Positions 18,230-26,818 of a stretch of 64,000 bases of DNA are shown in pieces (position 1 is the first letter of the stretch; each line of letters opens with the position of its first letter). A program made the position numbers and the translations under genes. A model generated the notes under the pieces. The model worked only from the letters and a program-made list of their open reading frames with translations. It was not told the origin of the DNA and did no database searches. Source of the DNA: Halobacillus campisalis (GTDB lineage Bacteria; Bacillota; Bacilli; Bacillales; Halobacillaceae); NCBI RefSeq assembly GCF_030345335.1, contig NZ_JAPVRC010000006.1, positions 124,001-188,000 on the forward strand, in the 5' to 3' direction.

Positions 18230-19354
18230 CTAATTTTTGTTAAATAATAAATGTTTGGTGTATGCTGCCATTTCAAGTTGCTCAATCATATGACAATATG
18301 TTTCTTGAATGTCTCCGTTCAACTCCTTGTCATGCTTTTTAATCCAGTTGTGGGCTTTTTTGTTTTTATACCAGTCTCCTGCTTCAGCTTTTTCGTGTAC
18401 CCAGTCCTTCCAAACTAGTGTTAAGGATGGACTGTAAATACGCAGTGATTTTACTTGGAGGGAGCAGGGGCTGTTATGAATCTCGTGCATGCTCCCTGGG
18501 GCGGTTTCTTTCACATCATTAAAAAGGTGAGGCCAGAAATCTTTTCGTGACCCGGTGTGAGGGTTCATATCAGCCCAATCAATTGTTTGGGCCAGACGGG
18601 TTTTTACAGAGAATAGTAAGTTATACAACCCTTTTCCAAGGTTGATGCGATCTTCTAAAGATGAAAAATGATGTACTGTACCTCCAACAACCTTAGTCTT
18701 TTTTTGTAGAGGAGTGGTATATGGAAACAATATGAGATTGAAATCGAAGAGGTCCTGTAGCTTAAAAAGTATGGTATCAAGTACAGTTTCTTTATATAGT
18801 TTATTTTGGATAACACGTTTTTCAATGTATTGTTGTTCGTTAATTATAAGAGCAAACGTCAATTCTAAGCTGTTTCTGTGAAGCCAGAAATTTTCCCAAA
18901 AAGGTCTCATGAATGATGAAACCTTCAATTCAGATAATAAATAGAAGAGAGGCTGGCTTGTTTCCTTGCTTTTTTCATATAAGAGAAGTTGAGGGTATGC
19001 ATCTTGAAAAATCAGCCAGTTGCCTCGTTCGAGAAAACAGAAAAAATTATTTTGTTCTGTTTGATTCAGAAGCATTGGGAGATATTCTCCTTTTAAATCG
19101 GTCATGTTCCACCCGGCGTTTCTTGAGACGAGGTGAGCTAAAAGTGCCCAATGTATTTCATTATGTTTCTGAAAAAAGTCAAAATATGCCTGGGTTCTCG
19201 TTACGTTATTTTGGTTCAATTTTTCTGTTTCAGCTCTGATGACGCTTAATGTTTCCTTATCCTGATCGGTTATAGGACTTTCATTATTATGGGGGATACT
19301 TAATTTTAATTGCCTGGCCAGCATGTTTAGTTGCTTTTTTGCAGATTTGAACAT
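18230..19354 (-). CDS. yppC: DUF2515 family protein (YppC type)
   Basis: The 374-residue protein carries the central DUF2515 signature TRTQAYFDFFQKHNEIHWALLAHLVSRNAGWNMTDLKG in parts (TRTQAYFDFF at about residue 60, HLVSRNAGWNMTDLKG at about 80). B. subtilis YppC is the only comparable protein I know, and its function is unknown. It is soluble, with no signal peptide. ATG 19354 follows AAAGGAGGT. It is convergent with the Fin-like gene and divergent from the XRE regulator. Confidence 0.8.
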   Translation of the reverse strand: MFKSAKKQLNMLARQLKLSIPHNNESPITDQDKETLSVIRAETEKLNQNNVTRTQAYFDFFQKHNEIHWALLAHLVSRNAGWNMTDLKGEYLPMLLNQTEQNNFFCFLERGNWLIFQDAYPQLLLYEKSKETSQPLFYLLSELKVSSFMRPFWENFWLHRNSLELTFALIINEQQYIEKRVIQNKLYKETVLDTILFKLQDLFDFNLILFPYTTPLQKKTKVVGGTVHHFSSLEDRINLGKGLYNLLFSVKTRLAQTIDWADMNPHTGSRKDFWPHLFNDVKETAPGSMHEIHNSPCSLQVKSLRIYSPSLTLVWKDWVHEKAEAGDWYKNKKAHNWIKKHDKELNGDIQETYCHMIEQLEMAAYTKHLLFNKN

Positions 19355-19487
19355 TTTGTTACCTCCTTTCAAGAATGCACCCCGTATTTAATTGTATTTA
19401 GTTTTAGGTTGCATCATGAGGGTGTGGAAAATAATTGTAGTTTATTATTAACCGTTTAAAATTACCTTATTCGCAGAAACAATCGTG

Positions 19488-19537
19488 TTGACATAATTGT
19501 GTTTTGTAAAGTATACTTTACGTTAAGTTAGCTTTAC
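19488..19537 (+). promoter_or_regulatory. Promoter with overlapping palindromic operator
   Basis: TTGACA (19488-19493), an 18-base spacer and TATACT (19512-19517) form a strong sigma-A promoter. The perfect 16-bp palindrome GTAAAGTATACTTTAC (19506-19521) covers the -10 box, and a further half-site GCTTTAC follows at 19531-19537. It is the natural operator for the XRE protein encoded just downstream, suggesting autorepression. Confidence 0.75.
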
Positions 19538-19556
19538 AAAAAGGTGATATAAAATT

Positions 19557-19766
19557 ATGAAGAATCTTATCAGAGAAAATCGTAAGAAAAGTAATTACAC
19601 TCAGGAAGACCTTTCTCAACTACTTCAAGTATCTCGACAAACCATTATTTCACTGGAGAAGAACAAGTATAAACCATCCTTAGTGCTTGCTCACAAGTTA
19701 GCGCAGCTTTTTGAATGTACGATTGAAGATCTTTTCATTTTTGAGGGGGATGAGAATATTGAATGA
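19557..19766 (+). CDS. Small XRE-family repressor
   Basis: The 69-residue protein is almost only a helix-turn-helix domain: LIRENRKKSNYTQEDLSQLLQVSRQTIISLEKNKYKPSLVLAHKLA, followed by IEDLF. It belongs to the short YdeF/YozG-type XRE regulators that are usually paired with a small membrane protein. AAAGGTG lies upstream of the ATG. It overlaps the next gene, so the two form an operon, and the palindrome over its own promoter suggests autoregulation. Confidence 0.9.
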   Translation: MKNLIRENRKKSNYTQEDLSQLLQVSRQTIISLEKNKYKPSLVLAHKLAQLFECTIEDLFIFEGDENIE

Positions 19767-20061
19767 TATGTGGATGGGCTTATTGGGGTTAATCGGTGGA
19801 GGATTAGGAGTGTTATTAACTTTTTTAATTACGAAGAAACTAGGAAAGAAAAAGCATATCTATGATGAGCGACAAGAATTTGTTAGTGCAAAGGCAAAAG
19901 CTGCAGGGTGGAATACGACCCTTGTCCTCATTTTGATAGCATGGGGCCTTATCATTTTATTTGACGGTATTTCGGTGTCCTTTTTCATTATGACAGGCCT
20001 ATATGTCGCTCATTGTTTAACACTAATGGGTACCAGTATTTATTTTTCTACTCGTAATTAA
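19759..20061 (+). CDS. Small three-helix membrane protein paired with XRE regulator
   Basis: The product has three hydrophobic segments (residues 3-24, about 50-70 and 75-95) and a cytoplasmic DERQEFVSAKAKAAGW motif between the first two, as in DUF2178-like proteins that accompany short XRE repressors. Function is unknown. TTG 19759 lies 9 bases after GAGGGGG; ATG 19750 and ATG 19768 are alternatives. It overlaps the XRE stop by 8 bases and ends at a terminator. Confidence 0.75.
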   Translation: MNDMWMGLLGLIGGGLGVLLTFLITKKLGKKKHIYDERQEFVSAKAKAAGWNTTLVLILIAWGLIILFDGISVSFFIMTGLYVAHCLTLMGTSIYFSTRN

Positions 20062-20065
20062 CAAC

Positions 20066-20105
20066 AAACCCAGACACGCCCCCGCTGTGGCATGTCTGGG
20101 TTTTT
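20066..20105 (+). terminator. Terminator between convergent genes
   Basis: AAACCCAGACA and TGTCTGGGTTT with inner CGCC/GGCA pairing and five T; A-rich on the other side, so it may act on both strands. Confidence 0.88.
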
Positions 20106-20107
20106 AT

Positions 20108-21664
20108 TTAAAATACTTTTGTTGTCCAATCCTCACAATTCCAAACGTCGGTTACAATCCCTTCATAAAACTCGGGTTCATGTGAAATGAGCAGGACACT
20201 GCCCTTAAAGTCCTGTAAAGCTCTTTTTAGTTCAGCTTTAGCATCGACATCCAGGTGGTTGGTAGGCTCGTCGAGAACGAGCAAATTCGTTTCTTTATTA
20301 ATCAATTTACAAAGGCGTACTTTAGCTTTCTCCCCACCGCTTAGTACCTGGACTTTACTTTCGATGTGTTTTCTTGTAAGCCCGCATTTAGCTAATGCTG
20401 AACGGACCTCTTGCTGAGTGAAGTGAGGGAACTCTTGCCATATTTCTTCGATACACGTATGATTGGATTCATTTTTCAGTTCTTGTTCAAAGTAGCCGAT
20501 ATGAAGATGTTCACCTAGTTCTACAGTACCTGAAACTGGTTTGATTTCCCCCAGGATACTTCGTAGCAAAGTTGTTTTTCCTATACCGTTCGCACCGGAT
20601 AAGGCAATCTTCTGCCCGCGTTCCATTTCCAAATTAAGCGGCCTCGATAATGGCTCTCCATAACCTATCACAAGATCCTTTGTCTCAAATAAATATTTCC
20701 CCGAAGTTCGAGCTTGTTTAAAGCGGAAAGAGGGCTTAGGTTTTTCTGCATCCAGTTCAATGACATCCATCTTATCCAGCTTTTTTTGACGGGACATGGC
20801 CATTCTACTGGTTGCCGCATTGGCCTTATTCCTTGCCACAAAGTCCTTTAAGTTGGCAATTTCTTTCTGCTGTTTCTTATAGGCAGCTTCGACTTGTTGT
20901 TTTTTCATTTCATAAACACGCTGGAATTCTTCATAATCCCCAGGATAGCGAGTCAGCTCCTGGTTTTCCATATGGTAAATCAAGTTGACGACGCTATTTA
21001 AAAACGGAATATCATGTGATACGAGAATAAAAGCGTGTTCGTACTCCTGAAGATAATTTTTCAACCATTCGATATGTTCTACATCAAGGTAGTTCGTCGG
21101 TTCGTCTAAAAGAAGAATATCCGGCTTTTCTAATAAAAGCTTGGCCAAAAGAACTTTCGTCCGCTGGCCACCACTTAAGTCATGGACATCTCTGTCCAAC
21201 CCAATGTCATCTAATCCCAGACCATTAGCTATTTCTTCAACCTTTGCATCGATTGTGTAAAAATCGTTATTAGTCAGAGCATCTTGAAGACGGCCGGTTT
21301 CTTCCAGCAATTGTTCTAGTTCCTCTGGATCCGCATCTCCCATTTTGCCAAAAAGATCATTCATCTCTGTTTCCATATCAAACAAATATTGAAAAGCAGT
21401 ACGCAATACATCTCGTACAGACATTCCTTGTTTTAAATCGGCATGCTGATCTAAGTAGCCGACTCTGGCATGTTTGGACCATGTGATTTTACCTGCATCC
21501 GGCTCAAGTTTACCGGTGATTATATTCATAAATGAAGACTTTCCTTCACCATTTGCACCAATCAGTCCAATGTGCTCTCCTTGTAATAGACGGAACGATA
21601 CATCATCAAAGATGGCACGATCTCCGAACCCGTGACTTAAATTTTTAACTGTGAGTATGCTCAT
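20108..21664 (-). CDS. yfmM: ABC-F family ATPase (YfmM type)
   Basis: This 518-residue protein has two ABC domains and no membrane segment. Walker A motifs are GANGEGKSS and GANGIGKTT, signatures LSGGQRTKVLLAKLL and LSGGEKAKVRLCKL, and the linker between them is helical and charged (VEAAYKKQQKEIANLKDF). ABC-F proteins act on the ribosome, either in translation or antibiotic protection. The sequence agrees along its length with B. subtilis YfmM as I recall it. ATG 21664 (MSILTVKNLSHGFG) is the family start. Confidence 0.88.
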   Translation of the reverse strand: MSILTVKNLSHGFGDRAIFDDVSFRLLQGEHIGLIGANGEGKSSFMNIITGKLEPDAGKITWSKHARVGYLDQHADLKQGMSVRDVLRTAFQYLFDMETEMNDLFGKMGDADPEELEQLLEETGRLQDALTNNDFYTIDAKVEEIANGLGLDDIGLDRDVHDLSGGQRTKVLLAKLLLEKPDILLLDEPTNYLDVEHIEWLKNYLQEYEHAFILVSHDIPFLNSVVNLIYHMENQELTRYPGDYEEFQRVYEMKKQQVEAAYKKQQKEIANLKDFVARNKANAATSRMAMSRQKKLDKMDVIELDAEKPKPSFRFKQARTSGKYLFETKDLVIGYGEPLSRPLNLEMERGQKIALSGANGIGKTTLLRSILGEIKPVSGTVELGEHLHIGYFEQELKNESNHTCIEEIWQEFPHFTQQEVRSALAKCGLTRKHIESKVQVLSGGEKAKVRLCKLINKETNLLVLDEPTNHLDVDAKAELKRALQDFKGSVLLISHEPEFYEGIVTDVWNCEDWTTKVF

Positions 21665-21872
21665 TTGATACACCTTTTCCTTCGTATAAGTTTAACCTTC
21701 CCCATTATAAAGGGGATAGCGAGGATTATAAAGGTATTGGGGTCAGAAATACGGCCGTGTTATACTTGAAATACCTAAAGGAAGGTCTTATGCACAATAA
21801 CTTTAACAATAAAAATTACCTAGAATGAGACACCACTCCCTGGAAAAAATAACAACGAGGGGGTGTGCGTCA

Positions 21873-22028
21873 ATGGCACAAGATGTATTGTGTGAAGTGA
21901 ATAACTGCAAGTACTGGGGTCAAGGAAACAAATGTACCGCAGATGCGATTTATGTAGTAAGCCATACAGGAGACCGGGCTTCAAAAAGTGAAGAGACAGA
22001 TTGTAAAACATTCGATCCAGAAATTTAA
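21873..22028 (+). CDS. DUF1540 small cysteine protein
   Basis: The 51-residue protein fits DUF1540: VLCEVNNCKYWGQGNKCTADAI, then ETDCKTF, giving four cysteines likely to bind metal. Function is unknown; several Bacillaceae relatives are sporulation-expressed, which is not shown here. ATG 21873 follows GAGGGGGTG. A G/C-rich imperfect hairpin with a run of ten C (22053-22062) follows the stop. Confidence 0.8.
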   Translation: MAQDVLCEVNNCKYWGQGNKCTADAIYVVSHTGDRASKSEETDCKTFDPEI

Positions 22029-22104
22029 TTGTTAAGGGAGGCCATTAACCGGCCCCCCCCCCTCTTTTATAAAAATTCTCTAGATGACTAGAGGGGTGTG
22101 GGAC

Positions 22105-22653
22105 ATGGACGCAATAATAAAAAAACAGTTTGACAACCTTCAGTCAAAAGACAAACAAAATCAGTATGACGCTTTTACGTATATAATGGAGATTGTAAAA
22201 CAGGAAGTCGATTGGGCTAATGAAGTGTGGAATCAGCTATTGGAAGATTTGGATCATAATGACCCGCATAGGAAGACCAGATAAGCTCAATTCCTCGCTC
22301 ACTTGGCTATCAGTGATCCAGAGGGAAGGATGCTTGAAGATTTCTCCAGGGTTTGGTTAGTGACGAAAGATCCTAAATTCGTGATCGCAAGACACAGTTT
22401 GCAGGCAACTTGGCGTGTAGGTTTAGCAGGAATAAACCAAAAAGATTTAGTGATGAAGCATTTTGAAGATCGTTTCTTAAACTGTATCCACGAAAAAAAT
22501 TATACATTAATCCGTTATGATATTATCGAAGGGCTAAGCAAATTATATAAAGAAAGACAAGAAGAAGATATAAAAGAAAAAGCAGAGGAACTTATTGAAA
22601 ATGTAAGAGAAGATAAATATAAGAAGAAATATTCTAATTTATTGAGGAGATGA
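22105..22653 (+). pseudogene. HEAT-repeat-like protein gene with in-frame TAA
   Basis: Two open frames in the same phase are separated only by TAA at 22282-22284. Read through, they give one 182-codon helical protein: residues 1-59 end NDPHRKTR, and after the stop AQFLAHLAISDPEGRM continues without gap. The pattern of helices resembles HEAT/ARM-like DNA-glycosylase-fold proteins; the exact family is not certain. ATG 22105 follows AGAGGGGTG. A TTG at 22303 could restart but has no SD. The lesion is a point change to TAA, or a sequencing error. Confidence 0.7.
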
Positions 22654-22695
22654 AAGGCTTATTAAATGTGATACGAACGAGTAGGTTTTGCTGTC

Positions 22696-22996
22696 GTGAT
22701 TAGTACAGTCATTTTCGACGCTGATGGTACTTTTAGATTGAGAAAAATCTCTGGAAAGATTTCTTGTTAATCAATACGAAAGGTATTATGATTACATCGA
22801 GCACCCTGAAAAGCTTTACATAATGAAGTTTTTGAAATTGAGAGGGTATGTTTCCAAAGGTAAGGTTTATCCTATAAACTGCAATCAACATAGGAATGTA
22901 CGGCATTTGGAAAAAGGGAATATCCTATATGTAATAGATGAATTAGAAAACATAGAGTCAATGATAACTCATATAAAACAGCGTCATTTTAAATAA
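22696..22996 (+). pseudogene. Remnant of a HAD-family hydrolase
   Basis: From GTG 22696 the frame reads VISTVIFDADGTF, the HAD nucleophile motif DxDGT. After a frameshift near 22740-22750 the next frame gives LERFLVNQYERYYDYIEHPEK, the cap region of YfnB-like HAD proteins, then jumps to NVRHLEKG and LYVIDELENIESMI, which looks like the C-terminal end of such proteins. About 130 residues of the middle are missing. The gene is therefore an internally deleted and frameshifted relic. Confidence 0.65.
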
Positions 22997-23048
22997 AGAA
23001 GGCTGTAGTGCTGATGTAGACTGCAGAATTAAAAAGAGGTGTCATAAT

Positions 23049-23558
23049 TTGGTGATCACTTACATCCCTCCTAAACTTGAGACTTCCACAAGAGAAATTG
23101 CTATTCAAAAAGGGAAATACATAATCGGTTACATGCAGAGATATCAGCAGGGTATAGAGGGTCAACTGAATACAGGGGTCAACTTAGAAGTTGTAAGTGA
23201 AGAGACAAACGATGAGTATACTATTCAACAGGAACTTTTCCATTCAAATGGAGGTTTAGTTTGGACGATATTCAAAGATGAGGTGGTTATTGGTGATATA
23301 CAATCAAATCCTGATGGTACAAAGAAGCACCGGATCATCGCAAACGTAAAGGGGCACCTGCCTATCCAAGTAACTTCTACGTGGAAACGAACTGGAAAGA
23401 TCAATAAAAAAGGTTCTACGGTCATCAAGGGTTTATTTAATCATAAAATACAAATTGATTCTTTACATGAACTTAAAGAGGTTGATTCCTCTCTGTTAGC
23501 AAGTATCGTATATATTTTTTGGAGCTCCCAAGAACATCCAAATAAAAAGCGATCTTAA
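23049..23558 (+). CDS. Tubby C-terminal-like domain protein
   Basis: The 169-residue soluble protein is beta-rich, with alternating strands such as GGLVWTIFKDEVVIGDIQ and KKHRIIANVKGHLPIQVTSTW. It resembles the short tubby C-terminal-like proteins of Bacillaceae, a weak assignment made from general pattern only. No catalytic residues can be named. TTG 23049 or GTG 23052 follow AAGAGGTG. It is convergent with yczE. Function unknown. Confidence 0.6.
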   Translation: MVITYIPPKLETSTREIAIQKGKYIIGYMQRYQQGIEGQLNTGVNLEVVSEETNDEYTIQQELFHSNGGLVWTIFKDEVVIGDIQSNPDGTKKHRIIANVKGHLPIQVTSTWKRTGKINKKGSTVIKGLFNHKIQIDSLHELKEVDSSLLASIVYIFWSSQEHPNKKRS

Positions 23559-23571
23559 ATAAGACCGCTTA

Positions 23572-24222
23572 TTACATCGAATGTACTCGACTTGCTTCTT
23601 TATTTGATTTTTTTGTCAAGGCATCGTCAAAAAGACTGACGTAATGCATGAAAAAGTGTATAACGACCCCGCTAAACAGCGTGATAATCAGCGTTCCTAA
23701 GCCTATCGGCCCGTTGAAAAAGAAAGCGATAATCACCAGCACTACGCTTATTAAAGATCTAGAAATCGAAACATTCAAACCTGTGAGGTTTTTTACAACA
23801 AGCATCGTGCGGTCAAACGGATTAGGCGCGAAATCGGCCTGCAGGTTTATAGCTATACCTAGACCGGCAAAAAACAGCCCCATTAATAAGCAGGTCATCT
23901 GCAAACCCCATGTTTCTGGGGTGAAGTAACTCTCTGTGGAAAAAACCCAAATATCAATGAAGAACCCCGTAAGCAACGCAGTTAGTAAAGCTAAATATTC
24001 AGGCCTCTTCTTTTCTGCGATGGCATTGAAAAGGATCATTGAAAACCCTACTACAATCTCCCAGCTTCCAATCGTCAACCCAAACGTCCGGTATAAGCCG
24101 ACGAGAAGAGCATCAAAAGGCGAAGTACCTAGCTGCGAATGAATCGTAAGGGCGATTCCGAACGTCATGACGATAATACCTATTAAGTAAAAAAATAATC
24201 TTCGTGTTGACCGTTTATTCAA
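23572..24222 (-). CDS. yczE: YczE-family integral membrane protein
   Basis: The 216-residue protein has five to six hydrophobic segments and the family motif HSQLGTSPFDALLVGLYRTFG after the first helix, repeated in part as QADFAPNPFDRTMLVVKNLTG after the fourth. B. subtilis YczE affects surfactin production, and the biochemical function is not known. TTG 24222 follows AAAGGAGCGG. It lies 14 bases downstream of the GNAT gene on the same strand, so they form a two-gene operon. Confidence 0.82.
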   Translation of the reverse strand: MNKRSTRRLFFYLIGIIVMTFGIALTIHSQLGTSPFDALLVGLYRTFGLTIGSWEIVVGFSMILFNAIAEKKRPEYLALLTALLTGFFIDIWVFSTESYFTPETWGLQMTCLLMGLFFAGLGIAINLQADFAPNPFDRTMLVVKNLTGLNVSISRSLISVVLVIIAFFFNGPIGLGTLIITLFSGVVIHFFMHYVSLFDDALTKKSNKEASRVHSM

Positions 24223-24236
24223 TTTACCGCTCCTTT

Positions 24237-24659
24237 CTACACGTTCTTAGTCATAAGTAAATGAGGAATCCCATCTTCTACGAACTCGTCTCCCTCTACT
24301 TTATAACCCAACTTCTCGTAAAACCCTCTGGCTTGGACTTGGCCGTGCAATTTAATGGTTGTCATAGATTTTTCGGCTGCTACTTTTTCTAAGGATAAAA
24401 TGATTTTTCTACCGCAGCCTATCGTACGATAGGAATCAAGAACGCATATTCTTTCAAGCTTTGCTGTGGTGTTTAAAAATCGTATTCTTCCAGTGCCAGC
24501 TGGAACTGATTTATGATAAGCGAGAATATGTTCACAGTATTGATCGTGTTGATCGAATTCGTCATCTAAAGGAACACTCTGTTCTTCAACAAATACCTTT
24601 TTCCTTATATAAAATGCTTCTTCTAATTGAGTCGAGGTTGTAACCTTTACTATTGTCAA
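24237..24659 (-). CDS. GNAT family N-acetyltransferase (YjcF type)
   Basis: The 140-residue protein has the short GNAT layout: IRKKVFVEEQSVPLDDEFDQHD, GTGRIRF, then the acetyl-CoA pyrophosphate loop R-x-x-G-x-G-R in RTIGCGRKIILSLE and FYEKLGY near the end. Substrate unknown. TTG 24659 follows GGAAGGTGG with normal spacing; the longer frame to 24689 has no SD. First gene of an operon with yczE. Confidence 0.82.
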   Translation of the reverse strand: MTIVKVTTSTQLEEAFYIRKKVFVEEQSVPLDDEFDQHDQYCEHILAYHKSVPAGTGRIRFLNTTAKLERICVLDSYRTIGCGRKIILSLEKVAAEKSMTTIKLHGQVQARGFYEKLGYKVEGDEFVEDGIPHLLMTKNV

Positions 24660-24910
24660 AATAGTTCCACCTTCCTTGTTAAAGGACATCTATTCAATCA
24701 TATACGGATATCCGAACTTTTCCAATGAAAAAAGGTCGGATGAAAAACTGGCCAAAGAATAAAGGTGAGGGGAGGTTCGCTGCAGCGCTATACTTTTTCT
24801 GTAAAATGCTGAGTAAGTTATGAGAATTTGCTTTCTTCATATTAAATTTCCCAAGTTTACAATGGTGCTCCTAGAGGGAACCTATTAAAAATAAGAAGGA
24901 ATTCTTAGTG

Positions 24911-24945
24911 AGCCGTGCAAACTTTAATAGTTGCGCGGCTTTTTA
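24911..24945 (+). terminator. Terminator without an identified gene
   Basis: AGCCGTGCAA and TTGCGCGGCT (one G-U pair) with a 10-base loop and a T-tract. Between the GNAT start at 24659 and the SDR at 25033 no gene is seen on the plus strand, so this may end a small RNA or a lost gene. Confidence 0.7.
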
Positions 24946-25032
24946 ATAATAGAACAGGATAAATGAAGCTGCTGATCTTATTTTGAAGAAAGACTATGCT
25001 GTTAAAAATATATAAAAGGGAAGGTTGAAATA

Positions 25033-25806
25033 ATGGGGAAATTGGACGGAAAGGTTGCTATGGTAACAGGAGGCGGCCAGGGAATTGGACGAGCGATTGT
25101 GGAACTGTTGGCTTTGAACGATGCAATTGTTGTAATCGCTGACTATCAATTGGAAAATTCCCAGGAAGCGGCAAAAGAGATTGGTGGGAGAGTGAGTGCC
25201 AAAAAAGTAGACGTTCGATCTTCTGAACAAGTTCAATCGGTTATTGAAGGAATTGTTCATGATCATGGGCGTTTAGACATTATAGTAAATAATGCAGGAA
25301 TTTCTACAATGGACACGGTCGTTAATTCGAAAGAAGAGGATTGGGACCAAACTTTTAACGTTAATGCTAAAGGTGTTTATTTGTGCTGCAAATATGGGGC
25401 GAAGCAAATGATTGATCAGGGAGGGTATGGAAAAATCATAAATATTTCATCACAAGCAGGCAAGAATGGATATAAATATTTAGGTAGTTATTCAGCTTCC
25501 AAGCACGCGGTCCTCGGTCTTACGAAAGTCCTGGCACTGGAACTGGCTGATTACCAAATTAACGTGAATGCAGTATGTCCTGGAATTGTGGAAACGGATA
25601 TGAAGAGAAATGAAAGGAAAAGAGGGGGAGAACTTAGGGGGGTAAGTGCTTTGGATGTAGAAGCAGAGGATCATTCTCAAGTCCCTCTAGGACGAACAGC
25701 TACTCCAGAAGATGTCGCCCAGGCTGTTCTGTTTCTTGCGAGTTCAGGTTCTGACTATATTACTGGAGAAAGTGTGAATGTAACGGGCGGAATGACGATG
25801 AACTAA
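25033..25806 (+). CDS. Short-chain dehydrogenase/reductase
   Basis: This 257-residue classical SDR has the cofactor loop TGGGQGIG, NNAG, catalytic Ser in INISSQAGKNG, the YSASK Tyr-Lys pair, and PGIVETDM. The C-terminal GESVNVTGGMTMN is usual for FabG or polyol and acetoin reductase types. D-Q at the end of strand 2 (IADYQ) suggests NAD preference. The substrate is not evident. GGGAAGG precedes the ATG. A large composite repeat begins directly after the stop. Confidence 0.88.
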   Translation: MGKLDGKVAMVTGGGQGIGRAIVELLALNDAIVVIADYQLENSQEAAKEIGGRVSAKKVDVRSSEQVQSVIEGIVHDHGRLDIIVNNAGISTMDTVVNSKEEDWDQTFNVNAKGVYLCCKYGAKQMIDQGGYGKIINISSQAGKNGYKYLGSYSASKHAVLGLTKVLALELADYQINVNAVCPGIVETDMKRNERKRGGELRGVSALDVEAEDHSQVPLGRTATPEDVAQAVLFLASSGSDYITGESVNVTGGMTMN

Positions 25807-26110
25807 TGAATAAAAGTAATTTTACTATATGGCAGGATAGTGGAAGAATTGATTTCGAGATAGTATGGTTTGTTGCCGTGTTGAGAGTCAGGGGTTGTTG
25901 TGAAGCTACCCGCTTTCCTGTGGGATCTTTGCTGTTCCGTCATCATGATGAGAGGAAGGTGGTTTTAGGAATGGACTCGCTTTCCGTGGGAGTGCAGTGA
26001 GCTTCCTCAGGCTGCCGCCTTCCGAAATCTCACCGATCACTCTCATCCCACCTCTTACACCTTAATAGTCTAGGGCGTGAATCCGTTCATATATCTCAGG
26101 GGGGGCTATC

Positions 26111-26268
26111 CAGCTCCAGCGCTTAGCGGCTACTGAGACTTCCTTCACTTCTGTACGATAAGTCAACATCGAATCACTCCGTTCTTCGTGTTTCCTTTAT
26201 CTCCGACAGCTCAGTCCAGTCCATACGCCGCTGACCAAAGCGCTTCCGCTTTCAAAGGTAGGAGTCTC
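26111..26268 (-). repeat. 160-bp nested repeat, copy 1
   Basis: Read on the minus strand it aligns almost base for base with copies 2 and 3 (26371-26531, 42224-42382). AGCGCTTAGCGG at 26118-26129 pairs with CCGCT (26228-26232) and AAGCGCT (26238-26244), leaving a 5-base bulge. No open frame is conserved. Confidence 0.8.
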
Positions 26269-26370
26269 ATCCATTCCTAAAACCACCTAACTTATATTAA
26301 GAGACGGAACTAAGACATGAGAAGCAAAAAACTCTCTTATACCAACGTTTTCCAACCAAACTCGTGTATT

Positions 26371-26531
26371 CGAGCTTCGACGCTTAGCGGTTTAACGAGT
26401 CTTCCTTCACTTCTGTACGATAAGTCAACATCGACTCCCTTCGTTCTTCGTGTTTCCTTTATCTCCGCCAGCTCAGTCCAGTCCATACGCCGCTGAACGA
26501 AGCGCTTCCGCTTTTACAAAGGGAGTCTCGC
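26371..26531 (-). repeat. 160-bp nested repeat, copy 2
   Basis: It lies in the same orientation as copy 1, about 100 bp away. Long blocks such as CTTCACTTCTGTACGATAAG and GCTCAGTCCAGTCCATACG are identical. The outer two pairs of the long-range helix are lost (GACGCTT instead of AGCGCTT). Confidence 0.8.
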
Positions 26532-26705
26532 AGCTTCCCAACAACCCCATCCGATGAAGGTGAGAAACGCATCCCATAAGGAAAGGCTTCCGTCATTCCT
26601 GTCCTATATGTAGAAAACGCTGTATAGCAAGTCTTTCGAACACATGCTTACATTGAGGTTGCTGCTTTCCTTGAAGCGGTTTCGAGACACTTATATGGAA
26701 AGGGG

Positions 26706-26818
26706 CGGAAGGAAACGGTGAGACTCCTGTGGGATTAGCGGGACAGGTGAGACCCCACAGAGCGAAGCTCGAGGAGGCTCAGCGCCCGTCCCACGGAAAG
26801 CGAACCGTTTCCTGTAGC
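26706..26818. repeat. GC-rich palindromic repeat unit
   Basis: The unit begins GGAAACGGTGAGACTCC and ends GGAAAGCGAACCGTTTCC, so its ends pair (GGAAACGGT with ACCGTTTCC, and GTGGGA with TCCCAC) around conserved internal loops. A half of it recurs at 51490-51530 (GGGGAACGGCTCGCTTTCC). Similar units are common in genomes of this family as far as I recall. Confidence 0.65.

Noticed and set aside
22053-22062. Run of ten C as phase-variable tract
   Set aside because: It lies after the DUF1540 stop in a likely terminator stem, not in a coding or promoter position.
25806-26000. 64-codon open frame directly after the SDR gene
   Set aside because: It overlaps repeat locus D and its sequence is explained by the repeat.
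26100-26532. CRISPR array suspected from repeated 160-bp blocks
   Set aside because: Repeats are far too long, only two in tandem, with a third copy 16 kb away in inverse orientation, and no cas genes.
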